From the NCBI GenBank assembly GCA_018063485.1, contig JAGPBG010000115.1:1-6951 (forward strand): a DNA stretch of 6,951 nt. Reading direction: 5' to 3'. This DNA is from Cypionkella sp. GTDB taxonomy: Bacteria; Pseudomonadota; Alphaproteobacteria; Rhodobacterales; Rhodobacteraceae. The notes below the pieces were generated by a model. It was given only the letters and a program-made list of their open reading frames with translations, did not search any database and was not told the origin of the DNA. Positions 1 to 6,417 of this stretch are shown here, one piece after another. How positions within the stretch are numbered: position 1 is the stretch's first letter; the number at the start of each line of letters is the position of its first letter. The translations under genes were made by a program, and so were the position numbers.

Positions 1-4
1 GGAG
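1..4 (+). promoter_or_regulatory. Ribosome binding site of the membrane/spermidine-synthase-like gene
   Basis: GGAG occupies the first four bases of the window, six bases before the ATG at 11. This is ideal Shine-Dalgarno spacing and supports that ATG as the true start. Any promoter lies outside the window. Confidence 0.75.
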
Positions 5-10
5 CGACAC

Positions 11-2206
11 ATGACTGTTCTGCGGACCGCCTCAACCCGCCCTGTCGCTCCGGCGCTGATTGCGGCGCTGTTCACGGCGACGATCTTTCTTTCGGCGTCA
101 TTGTTGTTCTTTGTGCAACCGCTTTTCACCCGCATTGCATTGCCAGCCATTGGCGGCGCGCCGGCGGTCTGGACAACAGCCATGCTGTTCTTTCAAACCG
201 TCTTGATTGCGGGATATCTCTATTCGCACCTGTTGACGCGCTACGCCAGCGTTCAGGTACAGATTGGCGTTCACCTGACGCTGTGGGCGCTGGCCCTGAT
301 CTTCCTGCCCCTCTCGTTGCCCGGCGGCTGGCTTTACGATGCGCAGAAATCTGCCGTGATGCAGACTCTGACACTCTATGCCTTTGGGGTTGGCCTGCCC
401 TTTGCCGTCTTGTCGGCAAATTCACCGCTGATCCAATCCTGGTATGCCAAAAGCGATGGCCCATCGGCCAATGACCCATATTTCCTATACGGTGCCAGCA
501 ATCTTGGCTCCCTGATCGCGCTGCTGGCCTTTCCTTTGGTGGCAGAGCCGTTGTTTGGGGCAAGGGCGATCGGTCAGGGATGGGCCTGGGGATTTGTAGC
601 CCTGGGCGGGTTCTTGTTGGTGAGCGGGCTGCAGGTGCGCCGGAGCACAACCAGCGCAACCGCCCAAAGCAAAACCCAAGCCACCCCCGATATGCGCGTG
701 ATTGCAAAATGGCTGTTGCTGGCGTTCATTCCCTCGTCCTTGATGTTGGGTGTCACAACCAAGATCGGCACCGATCTTGGCTCGTTCCCGCTGCTCTGGG
801 TAGGCCCACTGGCGCTTTATCTGCTGACCTTTGTTATCACCTTCACCAACAAACCCTTGATCGGGCGGGGACCGCTGAAAAAGGCTTTCATGGCGTCACT
901 GGTGCTGATGGTGGCACTCGCCTCGGGGCTTTGGGCAGAGTCGCTGACCTGGACCATGAGCGGGCTATTGATCCTTTGCTGCTTTGTCGTAACCCTGATG
1001 GCCCATCAAAAACTGTATGATGCGCGCCCATCGCAGGGCCATCTGACGTTGTTCTATGTGATCATGTCGGTGGGCGGGGCGATCGGTGGCTTGTTCAACT
1101 CGATCTTTGCACCACTTTTGCTGAATGATTTCTATGAATTGCGCATCACTGTCGCGGTAGCCGCCCTGCTCTTGTTGGCCAGTGGCAGCAAACTGCGGCC
1201 CAAAGATGCGGCCTTTGGCATCGTGACCGGCCTGATTGCATTGCTACCCTTGTCATTGGGGCAGACAATCCTGAAAGGGAGCGGTCACTCCATCATTGCG
1301 GTAGCGGTGATTGTTGCATTGCTGAGCGGACTCTGGATCAGCCGCAACCGGGGCTACGCTGTTGTCACGGCAGTGATGACAACGATGATCGGAGCCGGTT
1401 TTGCAAGCTATGAACCTTCGATCTTTCGGGACCGCAGCTTTTTTGGCCCACACCGCGTGGTGGATCGCGACAGTCTACGGCTTTATGCCAATGGAACCAC
1501 GTTTCATGGGGCTGAACGTATCAAGGATTTGGCCGCCGAGCGCCCATCGCCAATGGCCTATTATCATGAAGGTGCGCCAATGGGTCAGATCCTGTCTTCT
1601 GTGCGCGGCCAGGCGGCCAGGACAGTCGGCATCGTTGGATTGGGGGTCGGCGCCCTCGCCTGCTATAAAAACGCCAATCAGGACTGGCACTTCTACGAGA
1701 TAGACCAGAAGGTCGATGAGATTGCCCGCAATCCGAACCTCTTCACCTTCATGTCGAACTGCGCGGGCAATTCACCCACCCATCTTGGCGATGCGCGCAT
1801 CGTGCTTGATCAGCAAAAAGACCTGCGGTTTGATATCCTGGTGATAGATGCTTACAGTTCCGACACCGTGCCGATCCACCTCTCGACGGTTGAAGCATTG
1901 CAGCTTTATCGTGACCGGCTGAACCCCGATGGGATTATCGTTTTTCATATTTCGAACCGCTATTATGAAATTGAAAAGGTGCTGTCGCGCAGCGCCGAGG
2001 CGTTGGGAATGAAGGGGTTGTTGCAAAACCAGACCGACACGACGGGCCTTGAAAACGGCCTGTTCCCATCCAAGGTGATGGTGATTGGTGCTGATGATGC
2101 GGCCTTGGGTGATCTGACACAGGATCCGCGATGGGTGCCGGTTCCGTCGGACGGAGGCCGCCTCTGGACCGATGACTATGCCAACCTGTTGTCGATCCTG
2201 AAATGA
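11..2206 (+). CDS. Fused membrane (MFS-like) / spermidine-synthase-like protein
   Basis: This 731-residue protein has two parts. Residues about 12-466 are very hydrophobic, with roughly 13-15 possible membrane helices broken by short polar loops, so this part should sit in the inner membrane. Residues about 480-731 form a soluble Rossmann-type domain like spermidine synthase. Visible there are the glycine-rich nucleotide loop GLGVGALA (543-550), the acidic strand end FYEID (561-565), GDARIVLD (593-600), VIDAYSSD (611-618) and a late WTDDYAN (719-725). The upstream NGTTFHG (494-500) resembles the TxHG signature of aminopropyltransferases. Databases usually label this architecture 'fused MFS transporter/spermidine synthase'. 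The exact reaction is not established: the classic GGGxGG and DSSDP motifs are altered, and no speD or other polyamine gene is nearby. Putrescine aminopropylation is therefore possible but unproven, as is any transport role. The start is supported by GGAG six bases upstream. The gene stands alone on this strand and ends in a strong terminator. Confidence 0.9.
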   Translation: MTVLRTASTRPVAPALIAALFTATIFLSASLLFFVQPLFTRIALPAIGGAPAVWTTAMLFFQTVLIAGYLYSHLLTRYASVQVQIGVHLTLWALALIFLPLSLPGGWLYDAQKSAVMQTLTLYAFGVGLPFAVLSANSPLIQSWYAKSDGPSANDPYFLYGASNLGSLIALLAFPLVAEPLFGARAIGQGWAWGFVALGGFLLVSGLQVRRSTTSATAQSKTQATPDMRVIAKWLLLAFIPSSLMLGVTTKIGTDLGSFPLLWVGPLALYLLTFVITFTNKPLIGRGPLKKAFMASLVLMVALASGLWAESLTWTMSGLLILCCFVVTLMAHQKLYDARPSQGHLTLFYVIMSVGGAIGGLFNSIFAPLLLNDFYELRITVAVAALLLLASGSKLRPKDAAFGIVTGLIALLPLSLGQTILKGSGHSIIAVAVIVALLSGLWISRNRGYAVVTAVMTTMIGAGFASYEPSIFRDRSFFGPHRVVDRDSLRLYANGTTFHGAERIKDLAAERPSPMAYYHEGAPMGQILSSVRGQAARTVGIVGLGVGALACYKNANQDWHFYEIDQKVDEIARNPNLFTFMSNCAGNSPTHLGDARIVLDQQKDLRFDILVIDAYSSDTVPIHLSTVEALQLYRDRLNPDGIIVFHISNRYYEIEKVLSRSAEALGMKGLLQNQTDTTGLENGLFPSKVMVIGADDAALGDLTQDPRWVPVPSDGGRLWTDDYANLLSILK

Positions 2207-2230
2207 CATCGGATCGTAACCCGTTGAATT

Positions 2231-2262
2231 CAAAAGGCCCTGGAATTATCCAGGGCCTTTTG
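2231..2262. terminator. Shared bidirectional intrinsic terminator
   Basis: A perfect 13-bp inverted repeat (2231-2243 against 2250-2262) encloses a 6-base loop. The stem core is GGCCCTGG/CCAGGGCC, flanked by AAAA on the left and TTTT on the right. Either strand therefore gives a GC-rich hairpin ending in a U run. It begins 24 bases after the stop of the plus-strand membrane protein gene. On the minus strand it begins one base after the CCA end of tRNA-Val. It probably ends both converging transcripts. Confidence 0.92.
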
Positions 2263-2263
2263 A

Positions 2264-2338
2264 TGGTGGGCGATAACGGATTTGAACCGCTGACATCTTC
2301 GATGTGAACGAAGCGCTCTACCGCTGAGCTAATCGCCC
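2264..2338 (-). tRNA. tRNA-Val (anticodon CAC)
   Basis: The reverse strand folds into a complete 75-nt cloverleaf. The 7-bp acceptor stem is GGGCGAT/ATCGCCC, and the D stem is GCTC/GAGC. The 5-bp anticodon stem CTTCG/CGAAG surrounds the loop TTCACAT, and the T loop is TTCAAAT. The discriminator base is A and the 3' CCA is genome-encoded. The central anticodon CAC reads GUG, so this is a valine tRNA. The T stem contains one G-U pair. No independent promoter is visible in the 13 bases that separate it from the upstream HU-like gene, so it is likely processed from that gene's transcript. Confidence 0.97.
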
Positions 2339-2351
2339 AATGGCGCGGTGT

Positions 2352-2789
2352 CTAGCTGTCTTCACCGTCCTGTGCAAGCGAGTCTTTGTCATCCGCGACT
2401 TCGGTGGATGAAGCGGGGTTCGATCGCCGCAGTTTCAGCGTCATAGGAACGCCGGTTGCCACATCTCCCTGCCGCACGATGCGCACCTTGCCAAGCGAGG
2501 GCAGCATCATATTTTCATTGTTGTCCAATGCCTTGGCCATTTCAGCAAGTGCTGTCTCGATGATTTCCTTGATGTCTTTCTTCTTGTGATCGTGGGCTTC
2601 CGAAACCCGGTTCACCAGATCACGCAACCGCAGAACCGGGTTTTTCCCGATCTCGGAAGCATCAGATTCGGACCGCTCATCGGCGGGTTTGACCGAAGCC
2701 AGAGCGGGTTTTCCACTCCCGGCAGCTTTATGCGCAGCAGGGTTTGTCGACTTGGCAGTGGGCGTCTTTTTTGCAGGAGCAGTGGCCAT
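2352..2789 (-). CDS. Divergent HU-family DNA-binding protein with long tails
   Basis: The protein has 145 residues, against about 90 for a normal HU. Residues 1-50 form a low-complexity tail rich in Ala, Lys, Pro and Ser. Residues about 53-106 match the HU dimerisation core: a helix RLRDLVNRV, a second helix KKDIKEIIETALAEMAKAL, then the turn MLPSLGKVRIV, equivalent to HU's LxGFGxF strand. After that it departs from the family. The stretch 107-121 is short, lacks the RNP tip with the DNA-intercalating proline, and the usual C-terminal helix is replaced by an acidic tail (about 128-145, EVADDKD...GEDS). It probably binds DNA or the nucleoid, but with a different mode from HU/IHF. The ATG has AAGAAGG eight bases upstream, and a promoter is recognisable. 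The neighbour lon recalls the enterobacterial lon-hupB order, which supports an HU-related origin. tRNA-Val follows 13 bases after the stop. Confidence 0.8.
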   Translation of the reverse strand: MATAPAKKTPTAKSTNPAAHKAAGSGKPALASVKPADERSESDASEIGKNPVLRLRDLVNRVSEAHDHKKKDIKEIIETALAEMAKALDNNENMMLPSLGKVRIVRQGDVATGVPMTLKLRRSNPASSTEVADDKDSLAQDGEDS

Positions 2790-2797
2790 CGCATATG

Positions 2798-2804
2798 CCT
2801 TCTT
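2798..2804 (-). promoter_or_regulatory. Ribosome binding site of the HU-like gene
   Basis: On the minus strand AAGAAGG lies eight bases before the ATG at 2789. A nearby ATG (first base at 2794) is out of frame and too close to this site, so the 2789 start is preferred. Confidence 0.7.
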
Positions 2805-2841
2805 GGTTGATCTGCGGCAAATTAACCATCAGTTGCCAATA

Positions 2842-2870
2842 AATCTACAACAACACTGCTATTGTGCCAA
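2842..2870 (-). promoter_or_regulatory. Sigma-70-type promoter of the HU-like gene
   Basis: On the minus strand a -35 box TTGGCA (2865-2870, 5 of 6 consensus) and a -10 box TAGATT (2842-2847, 4 of 6) are separated by exactly 17 bases. Transcription would begin near 2835, giving an untranslated leader of about 45 nt before the ATG at 2789. The transcript would run through the HU-like gene and tRNA-Val to the terminator at 2231-2262. This is read by eye and has no experimental support. Confidence 0.6.
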
Positions 2871-2967
2871 GAATTGAAACAATTAGGGCATTTTTGCTTG
2901 AAGTGGCCGCCCTATAGGGAACAAGGCGTCTCGCCACCAAAAGCGTTTCCCGTGGCCAGCCGGATGA

Positions 2968-3152
2968 TCAGTTGACAGCTTGAAGCTCCACTTCAGCGGA
3001 TCATCAAGGCGGCTTTGCGGGTGGCCGTCGGCCGCCATACTGGCAAAGGCTTTGCGTCGGCCGATCTTGCAGTTTGCAATCCACAACCCGATGCGGCCCC
3101 AGGCGTTGCCACCCTCATCACGGCATGTCAGGTAGGTTTGTACACCTTCCAA
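2968..3152 (-). pseudogene. Decayed IS66-family transposase (TnpC) C-terminal fragment
   Basis: An 89-codon minus-strand frame (3152 down to 2883) opens with TTG and lacks a good ribosome binding site. Codons about 9-61 read like the C-terminal end of IS66-family transposases: TCRDEGGNAWGRIG, then a tract beginning IANCKIG, then GHPQSRLDDPLKWSFK. From memory, intact members have DEGG..WGRIASLIETCKINGVEP, about 12 more residues, then GHPQSRIDDLLPWNF and a stop soon after. Compared with that pattern, about six residues are missing after CKI, LLPW has become PLKW, and the expected stop survives out of frame as TGA (2968-2970). The frame therefore runs on over unrelated sequence to TAA at 2883. 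No N-terminal transposase part, tnpA/tnpB or terminal repeats are visible. It is most likely a non-functional fossil. The alternative is a small unrelated hypothetical protein of 89 codons. Confidence 0.6.
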
Positions 3153-3216
3153 ACGCTTATGAGTTTATACCAGCTTTTCGCAAAGACGGGATTTGGCGGC
3201 GGTCCCCTGTCATTGA

Positions 3217-3251
3217 GAAAGCAGAAGGCGCTCATGGCGCCTTCTGCTTTC
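3217..3251 (-). terminator. Hairpin terminator downstream of lon
   Basis: A 15-bp perfect stem (3217-3231 against 3237-3251) with a 5-base loop begins 11 bases after the lon stop codon. Its core is AGAAGGCGC/GCGCCTTCT. In the lon direction the 3' arm ends GCTTTC and then TCAATG, so the U tract is weak. It may terminate lon or protect its mRNA 3' end. Confidence 0.75.
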
Positions 3252-3262
3252 GTTCATGCGCC

Positions 3263-5674
3263 CTAATGGGCAGTGGCCGAGGAAGGGCCAACATTTGCGG
3301 TGGCGGCGCGGGCAGCGGCGGCGGCTTCTTCGGCGGCCTCGTCCCATTCCACCGGCTCGGGCTGACGCACCAGTGCCAGTTTCAGCACCTCGCGCACATT
3401 GCTGACCGGGATGATCTGCATCCCCTTGGTGACGTTCTCGGGAATATCGACCAGATCCTTGGCATTATCTTCCGGGATCAGCACCGTCTTGATCCCGCCA
3501 CGCAAGGCCGCAAGCAGCTTTTCCTTCAATCCGCCGATGGCCAGCGCATTGCCGCGCAGGGTAACCTCACCCGTCATGGCGATGTCTTTGCGCACCGGAA
3601 TCCCCGTGATCACCGACACGATCGAGGTCACCATGGCAAGGCCTGCCGAAGGCCCGTCTTTCGGCGTAGCCCCTTCGGGGACGTGAACGTGGATGTCCAT
3701 CGTCTCGAATTTCGGCGGCTTCACCCCCAATTCGGGGCTGATCGAGCGCACGAAAGAGGCCGCCGCTTCGATGCTTTCCTTCATCACATCACCAAGTTTA
3801 CCGGTGGTCTTCATCCGCCCCTTGCCGGGCAGACGCAAAGCCTCGATCTGCAACAGATCGCCGCCCACCGAGGTCCAGGCAAGGCCGGTAACGACGCCGA
3901 CCTGATCCTCCTTTTCGGCCAGACCATAGCGGAAGCGTTTCACACCAAGGTAGCCTTCCAGCTTTTCAGGTGTCACCGTGACCGATTTCGTGGTTTTCTT
4001 CACGATCTCCGTCACCGCCTTGCGGGCGAGTTTGGCAATTTCACGCTCGAGATTCCGCACACCCGCTTCGCGCGTATAGGTGCGGATCATCTCGGTCAGA
4101 GCCTCATCGGTGATCGAAAACTCACCTTTTTTCAATGCGTGACCGGCGATCTGCTTGTCGATCAGATGGCCTTTGGCGATTTCGCGCTTTTCATCCTCGG
4201 TATAGCCCGCCAGCGGGATGATCTCCATCCGGTCAAGCAGCGGGCTTGGCATGTTGTAGCTGTTGGCCGTGGTGATGAACATCACGTTCGACAGATCGTA
4301 TTCCACCTCCATGTAGTGGTCGGTGAAGGTGGCGTTCTGTTCGGGATCAAGCACCTCAAGCATGGCCGAAGCCGGATCACCACGGAAATCCTGCCCCATC
4401 TTGTCGATTTCATCGAGCAAGATCAGCGGGTTGGTGGTTTTCGCCTTTTTCAGCGCCTGAATGATCTTGCCGGGCATCGAGCCGATATAGGTGCGCCGAT
4501 GGCCGCGGATTTCGGATTCGTCGCGCACGCCGCCAAGCGAAATGCGGATGAATTCGCGCCCCGTCGCCTTGGCAACCGAACGACCAAGCGAGGTTTTACC
4601 CACGCCCGGAGGGCCAACAAGGCACAGAATTGGTCCTTTCAGCTTGGTCGAGCGGGCCTGAACCGCCAGATATTCAACGATGCGCTCCTTGACTTTTTCC
4701 AGCCCGTAGTGATCGGCGTCCAGCACCTTTTGAGCCGCCCCAAGGTCTTTCTTGACGCGGGATTTGTCACCCCATGGCACCGACAACAGCCAATCGAGAT
4801 AATTGCGCACGACAGTCGCCTCGGCGCTCATCGGGCTCATGCTTTTCAGTTTTTTCAGCTCGGCTTCAGCCTTTTCGCGGGCCTCTTTCGAGAATTTGGT
4901 TTTCTTGATCCGCGCCTCAAGCTCGGCCATTTCGTTCTGGCCGTCTTCACCGTCGCCCAATTCCTTCTGAATGGCCTTCATCTGCTCATTCAGATAATAC
5001 TCGCGCTGGGTGCGCTCCATTTGCGATTTCACGCGGGTCTTGATCTTTTTCTCGACCTGCAAAACCGACATCTCGCCCTGCATCTGGCCATAGACCTTTT
5101 CCAGACGCACGGCCACATCGAGCGTTTCCAGCAGATCTTGCTTCATCGCGACATCAACACCGAGATGGCCAGCAACCAAATCGGCCAGACGCGCAGGCTC
5201 GCGGGCATCGGACACGGCGGCAAGCGCCTCTTCGGGGATGTTCTTCTTGATTTTGGCATAGCGTTCGAACTCATCGGCCACCGCACGCAGCATAGCCTCA
5301 ACCGCGTCCGAGTCGCCGGGCGTCTCAAGCAACTCAACGGCGGTAGCTTCGAAAAAGCGTGGATTCTCAACAAATTCATTAATCTTGACGCGGGATTTCC
5401 CCTCGACCAGCACTTTAACAGTGCCATCGGGCAGTTTCAGCAATTGCAGCACATTGGCAAGAACGCCGATGCGATAGATGCCGTCCATGGTTGGATCATC
5501 AACAGACGGATCAATTTGTGACGAAAGCAGGATTTGCTTGTCATCGGCCATTACCTCTTCCAAGGCGCGGACAGATTTTTCCCGACCGACAAACAACGGC
5601 ACGATCATATGCGGAAAAACCACGATGTCGCGCAGCGGCAGGACCGGATAGCTTGTGGTTGAAAGGTCGCTCAT
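3263..5674 (-). CDS. lon: ATP-dependent endopeptidase La (Lon protease)
   Basis: Lon is a cytoplasmic hexameric AAA+ serine protease that unfolds and degrades misfolded and regulatory proteins. The product has 803 residues (E. coli Lon has 784). Order: N-terminal substrate-binding domain (about 9-200, starting [15 protein letters not shown]), a coiled-coil linker (about 200-300), the AAA+ module and the protease domain. Key residues are visible: Walker A GPPGVGKT (354-361), Walker B LILLDEID with D421/E422, sensor-1 Asn471, arginine finger Arg482, sensor-2 Arg540, catalytic Ser676 in PKDGPSAG and catalytic Lys719 in GGLKEKL. The C-terminus has an extra Ala-rich tail (about 770-803). A longer reading from a TTG at 5713 would add 13 residues, but the ATG at 5674 has GAAGGA six bases upstream and gives the usual [16 protein letters not shown] opening. 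It is followed by a strong hairpin and preceded by a 187-nt leader with a candidate promoter. Confidence 0.99.
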   Translation of the reverse strand: MSDLSTTSYPVLPLRDIVVFPHMIVPLFVGREKSVRALEEVMADDKQILLSSQIDPSVDDPTMDGIYRIGVLANVLQLLKLPDGTVKVLVEGKSRVKINEFVENPRFFEATAVELLETPGDSDAVEAMLRAVADEFERYAKIKKNIPEEALAAVSDAREPARLADLVAGHLGVDVAMKQDLLETLDVAVRLEKVYGQMQGEMSVLQVEKKIKTRVKSQMERTQREYYLNEQMKAIQKELGDGEDGQNEMAELEARIKKTKFSKEAREKAEAELKKLKSMSPMSAEATVVRNYLDWLLSVPWGDKSRVKKDLGAAQKVLDADHYGLEKVKERIVEYLAVQARSTKLKGPILCLVGPPGVGKTSLGRSVAKATGREFIRISLGGVRDESEIRGHRRTYIGSMPGKIIQALKKAKTTNPLILLDEIDKMGQDFRGDPASAMLEVLDPEQNATFTDHYMEVEYDLSNVMFITTANSYNMPSPLLDRMEIIPLAGYTEDEKREIAKGHLIDKQIAGHALKKGEFSITDEALTEMIRTYTREAGVRNLEREIAKLARKAVTEIVKKTTKSVTVTPEKLEGYLGVKRFRYGLAEKEDQVGVVTGLAWTSVGGDLLQIEALRLPGKGRMKTTGKLGDVMKESIEAAASFVRSISPELGVKPPKFETMDIHVHVPEGATPKDGPSAGLAMVTSIVSVITGIPVRKDIAMTGEVTLRGNALAIGGLKEKLLAALRGGIKTVLIPEDNAKDLVDIPENVTKGMQIIPVSNVREVLKLALVRQPEPVEWDEAAEEAAAAARAATANVGPSSATAH

Positions 5675-5680
5675 ATCATT

Positions 5681-5686
5681 TCCTTC
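5681..5686 (-). promoter_or_regulatory. Ribosome binding site that sets the lon start
   Basis: On the minus strand GAAGGA lies six bases before the ATG at 5674. This decides against the upstream TTG at 5713. An ATG with its first base at 5679 is out of frame. Part of the site can pair with CTTCT at 5694-5698 (written on the minus strand). Confidence 0.8.
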
Positions 5687-5745
5687 TCTGGCAAGAAGCT
5701 CCGGCCCCGGCAATCCGGCAGCACTGTGCTTCCCCTCTGGCTGCT

Positions 5746-5775
5746 ATATCTGGTGTCGGAAAGCCCCGGAGTCAA
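5746..5775 (-). promoter_or_regulatory. Candidate lon promoter
   Basis: On the minus strand TTGACT (5770-5775) is a good -35 box. Downstream is CCAGATAT (5746-5753). Read as sigma-70, the -10 could be AGATAT with an 18-base spacer, which is weak. Read as a heat-shock type element, the CC..ATAT pattern loosely resembles sigma-32 -10 boxes. The leader would be about 65 nt. The location is plausible for lon, but the sigma factor cannot be decided from sequence alone. Confidence 0.4.
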
Positions 5776-5861
5776 CCTTTCCAACCTGCCAATCATGCGC
5801 CCGTGATCCACGATCTTGCAAGAGGCGTTCTGCCTTGGATTTGGGTCGGAATTGAGATGTT

Positions 5862-6407
5862 TCAGCGGGTAAAATCAATGACGGCCCGCAGACCGTTTGC
5901 GGTGGCCTGTTCAGTCGGATGCAGTTGAATAACCATCAACATGTGATGGCGGGTCAGAACATAGGCATGAAACTCGACCAATGCAGAGGTGCCAAATCGT
6001 GACGTGCCAAAATACTGGGGCAAAAACTCGATCGGGCAGGTGATACTTGCCGAGACAAGCATCGGCCCGAGGAGTTCTTCAGCCTTGAGAGGGGCTTCAC
6101 CCGGCAAGGCGAAATCCCATTTGGAACCGTTGGCAGGCTCCAATGCAACCGGGGAATGTGTGGTGGCATCAGTAAAGTTCAGGGTTTGGCCTTTGGCGGT
6201 AAAGCTGGCGGTTTTGCGGGTGTTATCGCGTGGGATGATTTGTGGCTTGCCATCGGTGACAGTCAGGAACTGCACAACCTCGCCTTGCCAGTCGGTCGCC
6301 AGATCAACGGCAAGGGCGGGATGTTCTGCGCCGTTTCTCAAACAGTAATCCTCGGCCAGCGCAAAGGTCGGCGTCAGGGCCAAGACAAGGATCAAAGGCA
6401 TGCGCAT
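5862..6407 (-). CDS. Small exported protein of unknown function
   Basis: I do not recognise a family for this 181-residue protein. It begins with a clear Sec signal peptide: a short basic start (MRM), a hydrophobic stretch (about 4-17) and an ALA|ED cleavage site after residue 18. The mature part would be about 163 residues and periplasmic or secreted. It has two cysteines (22 and 124) that could form a disulfide, and no later membrane helix. Alternating polar and hydrophobic stretches (for example GEVVQFLTV, QTLNFTD, ALVEFHAYVLT) suggest a beta-rich fold. The ATG at 6407 has AGGA six bases upstream. A second in-frame ATG (6401) would leave no spacing and would trim the basic end. The gene starts 8 bases after the tgt stop, so it is probably co-transcribed with tgt, but no functional link between them is evident. 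It is followed by about 187 bases with no clear terminator before lon. Confidence 0.85.
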   Translation of the reverse strand: MRMPLILVLALTPTFALAEDYCLRNGAEHPALAVDLATDWQGEVVQFLTVTDGKPQIIPRDNTRKTASFTAKGQTLNFTDATTHSPVALEPANGSKWDFALPGEAPLKAEELLGPMLVSASITCPIEFLPQYFGTSRFGTSALVEFHAYVLTRHHMLMVIQLHPTEQATANGLRAVIDFTR

Positions 6408-6413
6408 CGTGTT

Positions 6414-6417
6414 TCCT
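6414..6417 (-). promoter_or_regulatory. Ribosome binding site overlapping the tgt stop codon
   Basis: On the minus strand AGGA, six bases before the ATG at 6407, shares bases with the TAG stop of tgt (6416-6418). Translation of the exported-protein gene is probably coupled to termination on tgt. Confidence 0.7.

Noticed and set aside
126..707. A 193-codon minus-strand frame opposite the membrane-protein gene.
   Set aside because: It is Arg/Pro/Ser-rich with no family resemblance, and it lies entirely inside a well-supported gene on the other strand.
3164..3169. TATAAA on the minus strand as a promoter for the 89-codon frame.
   Set aside because: No -35 box stands at 16-18 bases, and the start codon would be nearly at the transcription start. 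The frame looks like a fossil.
3015..3266. An 83-codon plus-strand frame across the lon-HU gap.
   Set aside because: It runs antisense to the IS66-like fragment and through the lon hairpin, and shows no recognisable motif.
3074..5521. An 815-codon open frame on the plus strand opposite lon.
   Set aside because: Its codons lie in exact register with lon codons, so a stop would need a Leu TTA/CTA or Ser TCA codon in lon. These are avoided in this codon usage until the Ser TCA at 5519-5521. The product is His/Arg/Phe-rich and resembles no family, and lon is certain.
5675..5713. A longer Lon starting at a TTG (5713).
   Set aside because: The added residues include the ribosome binding site of the ATG at 5674, and the family normally begins near that ATG.
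5720..5730. A short inverted repeat, AGCACTGTGCT, upstream of lon as a possible operator.
   Set aside because: It has only five pairs around one central base, does not match the alphaproteobacterial LexA GTTC-N7-GTTC pattern, and is not repeated.
5805..5840. Weak hairpins such as AGGC/GCCT after the exported-protein gene, considered as a terminator.
   Set aside because: The stem is only four pairs and is not followed by a U tract.
5491..5928. A 145-codon plus-strand frame spanning the lon start and leader.
   Set aside because: It is antisense to lon at its start, crosses the candidate promoter, and has no family resemblance.
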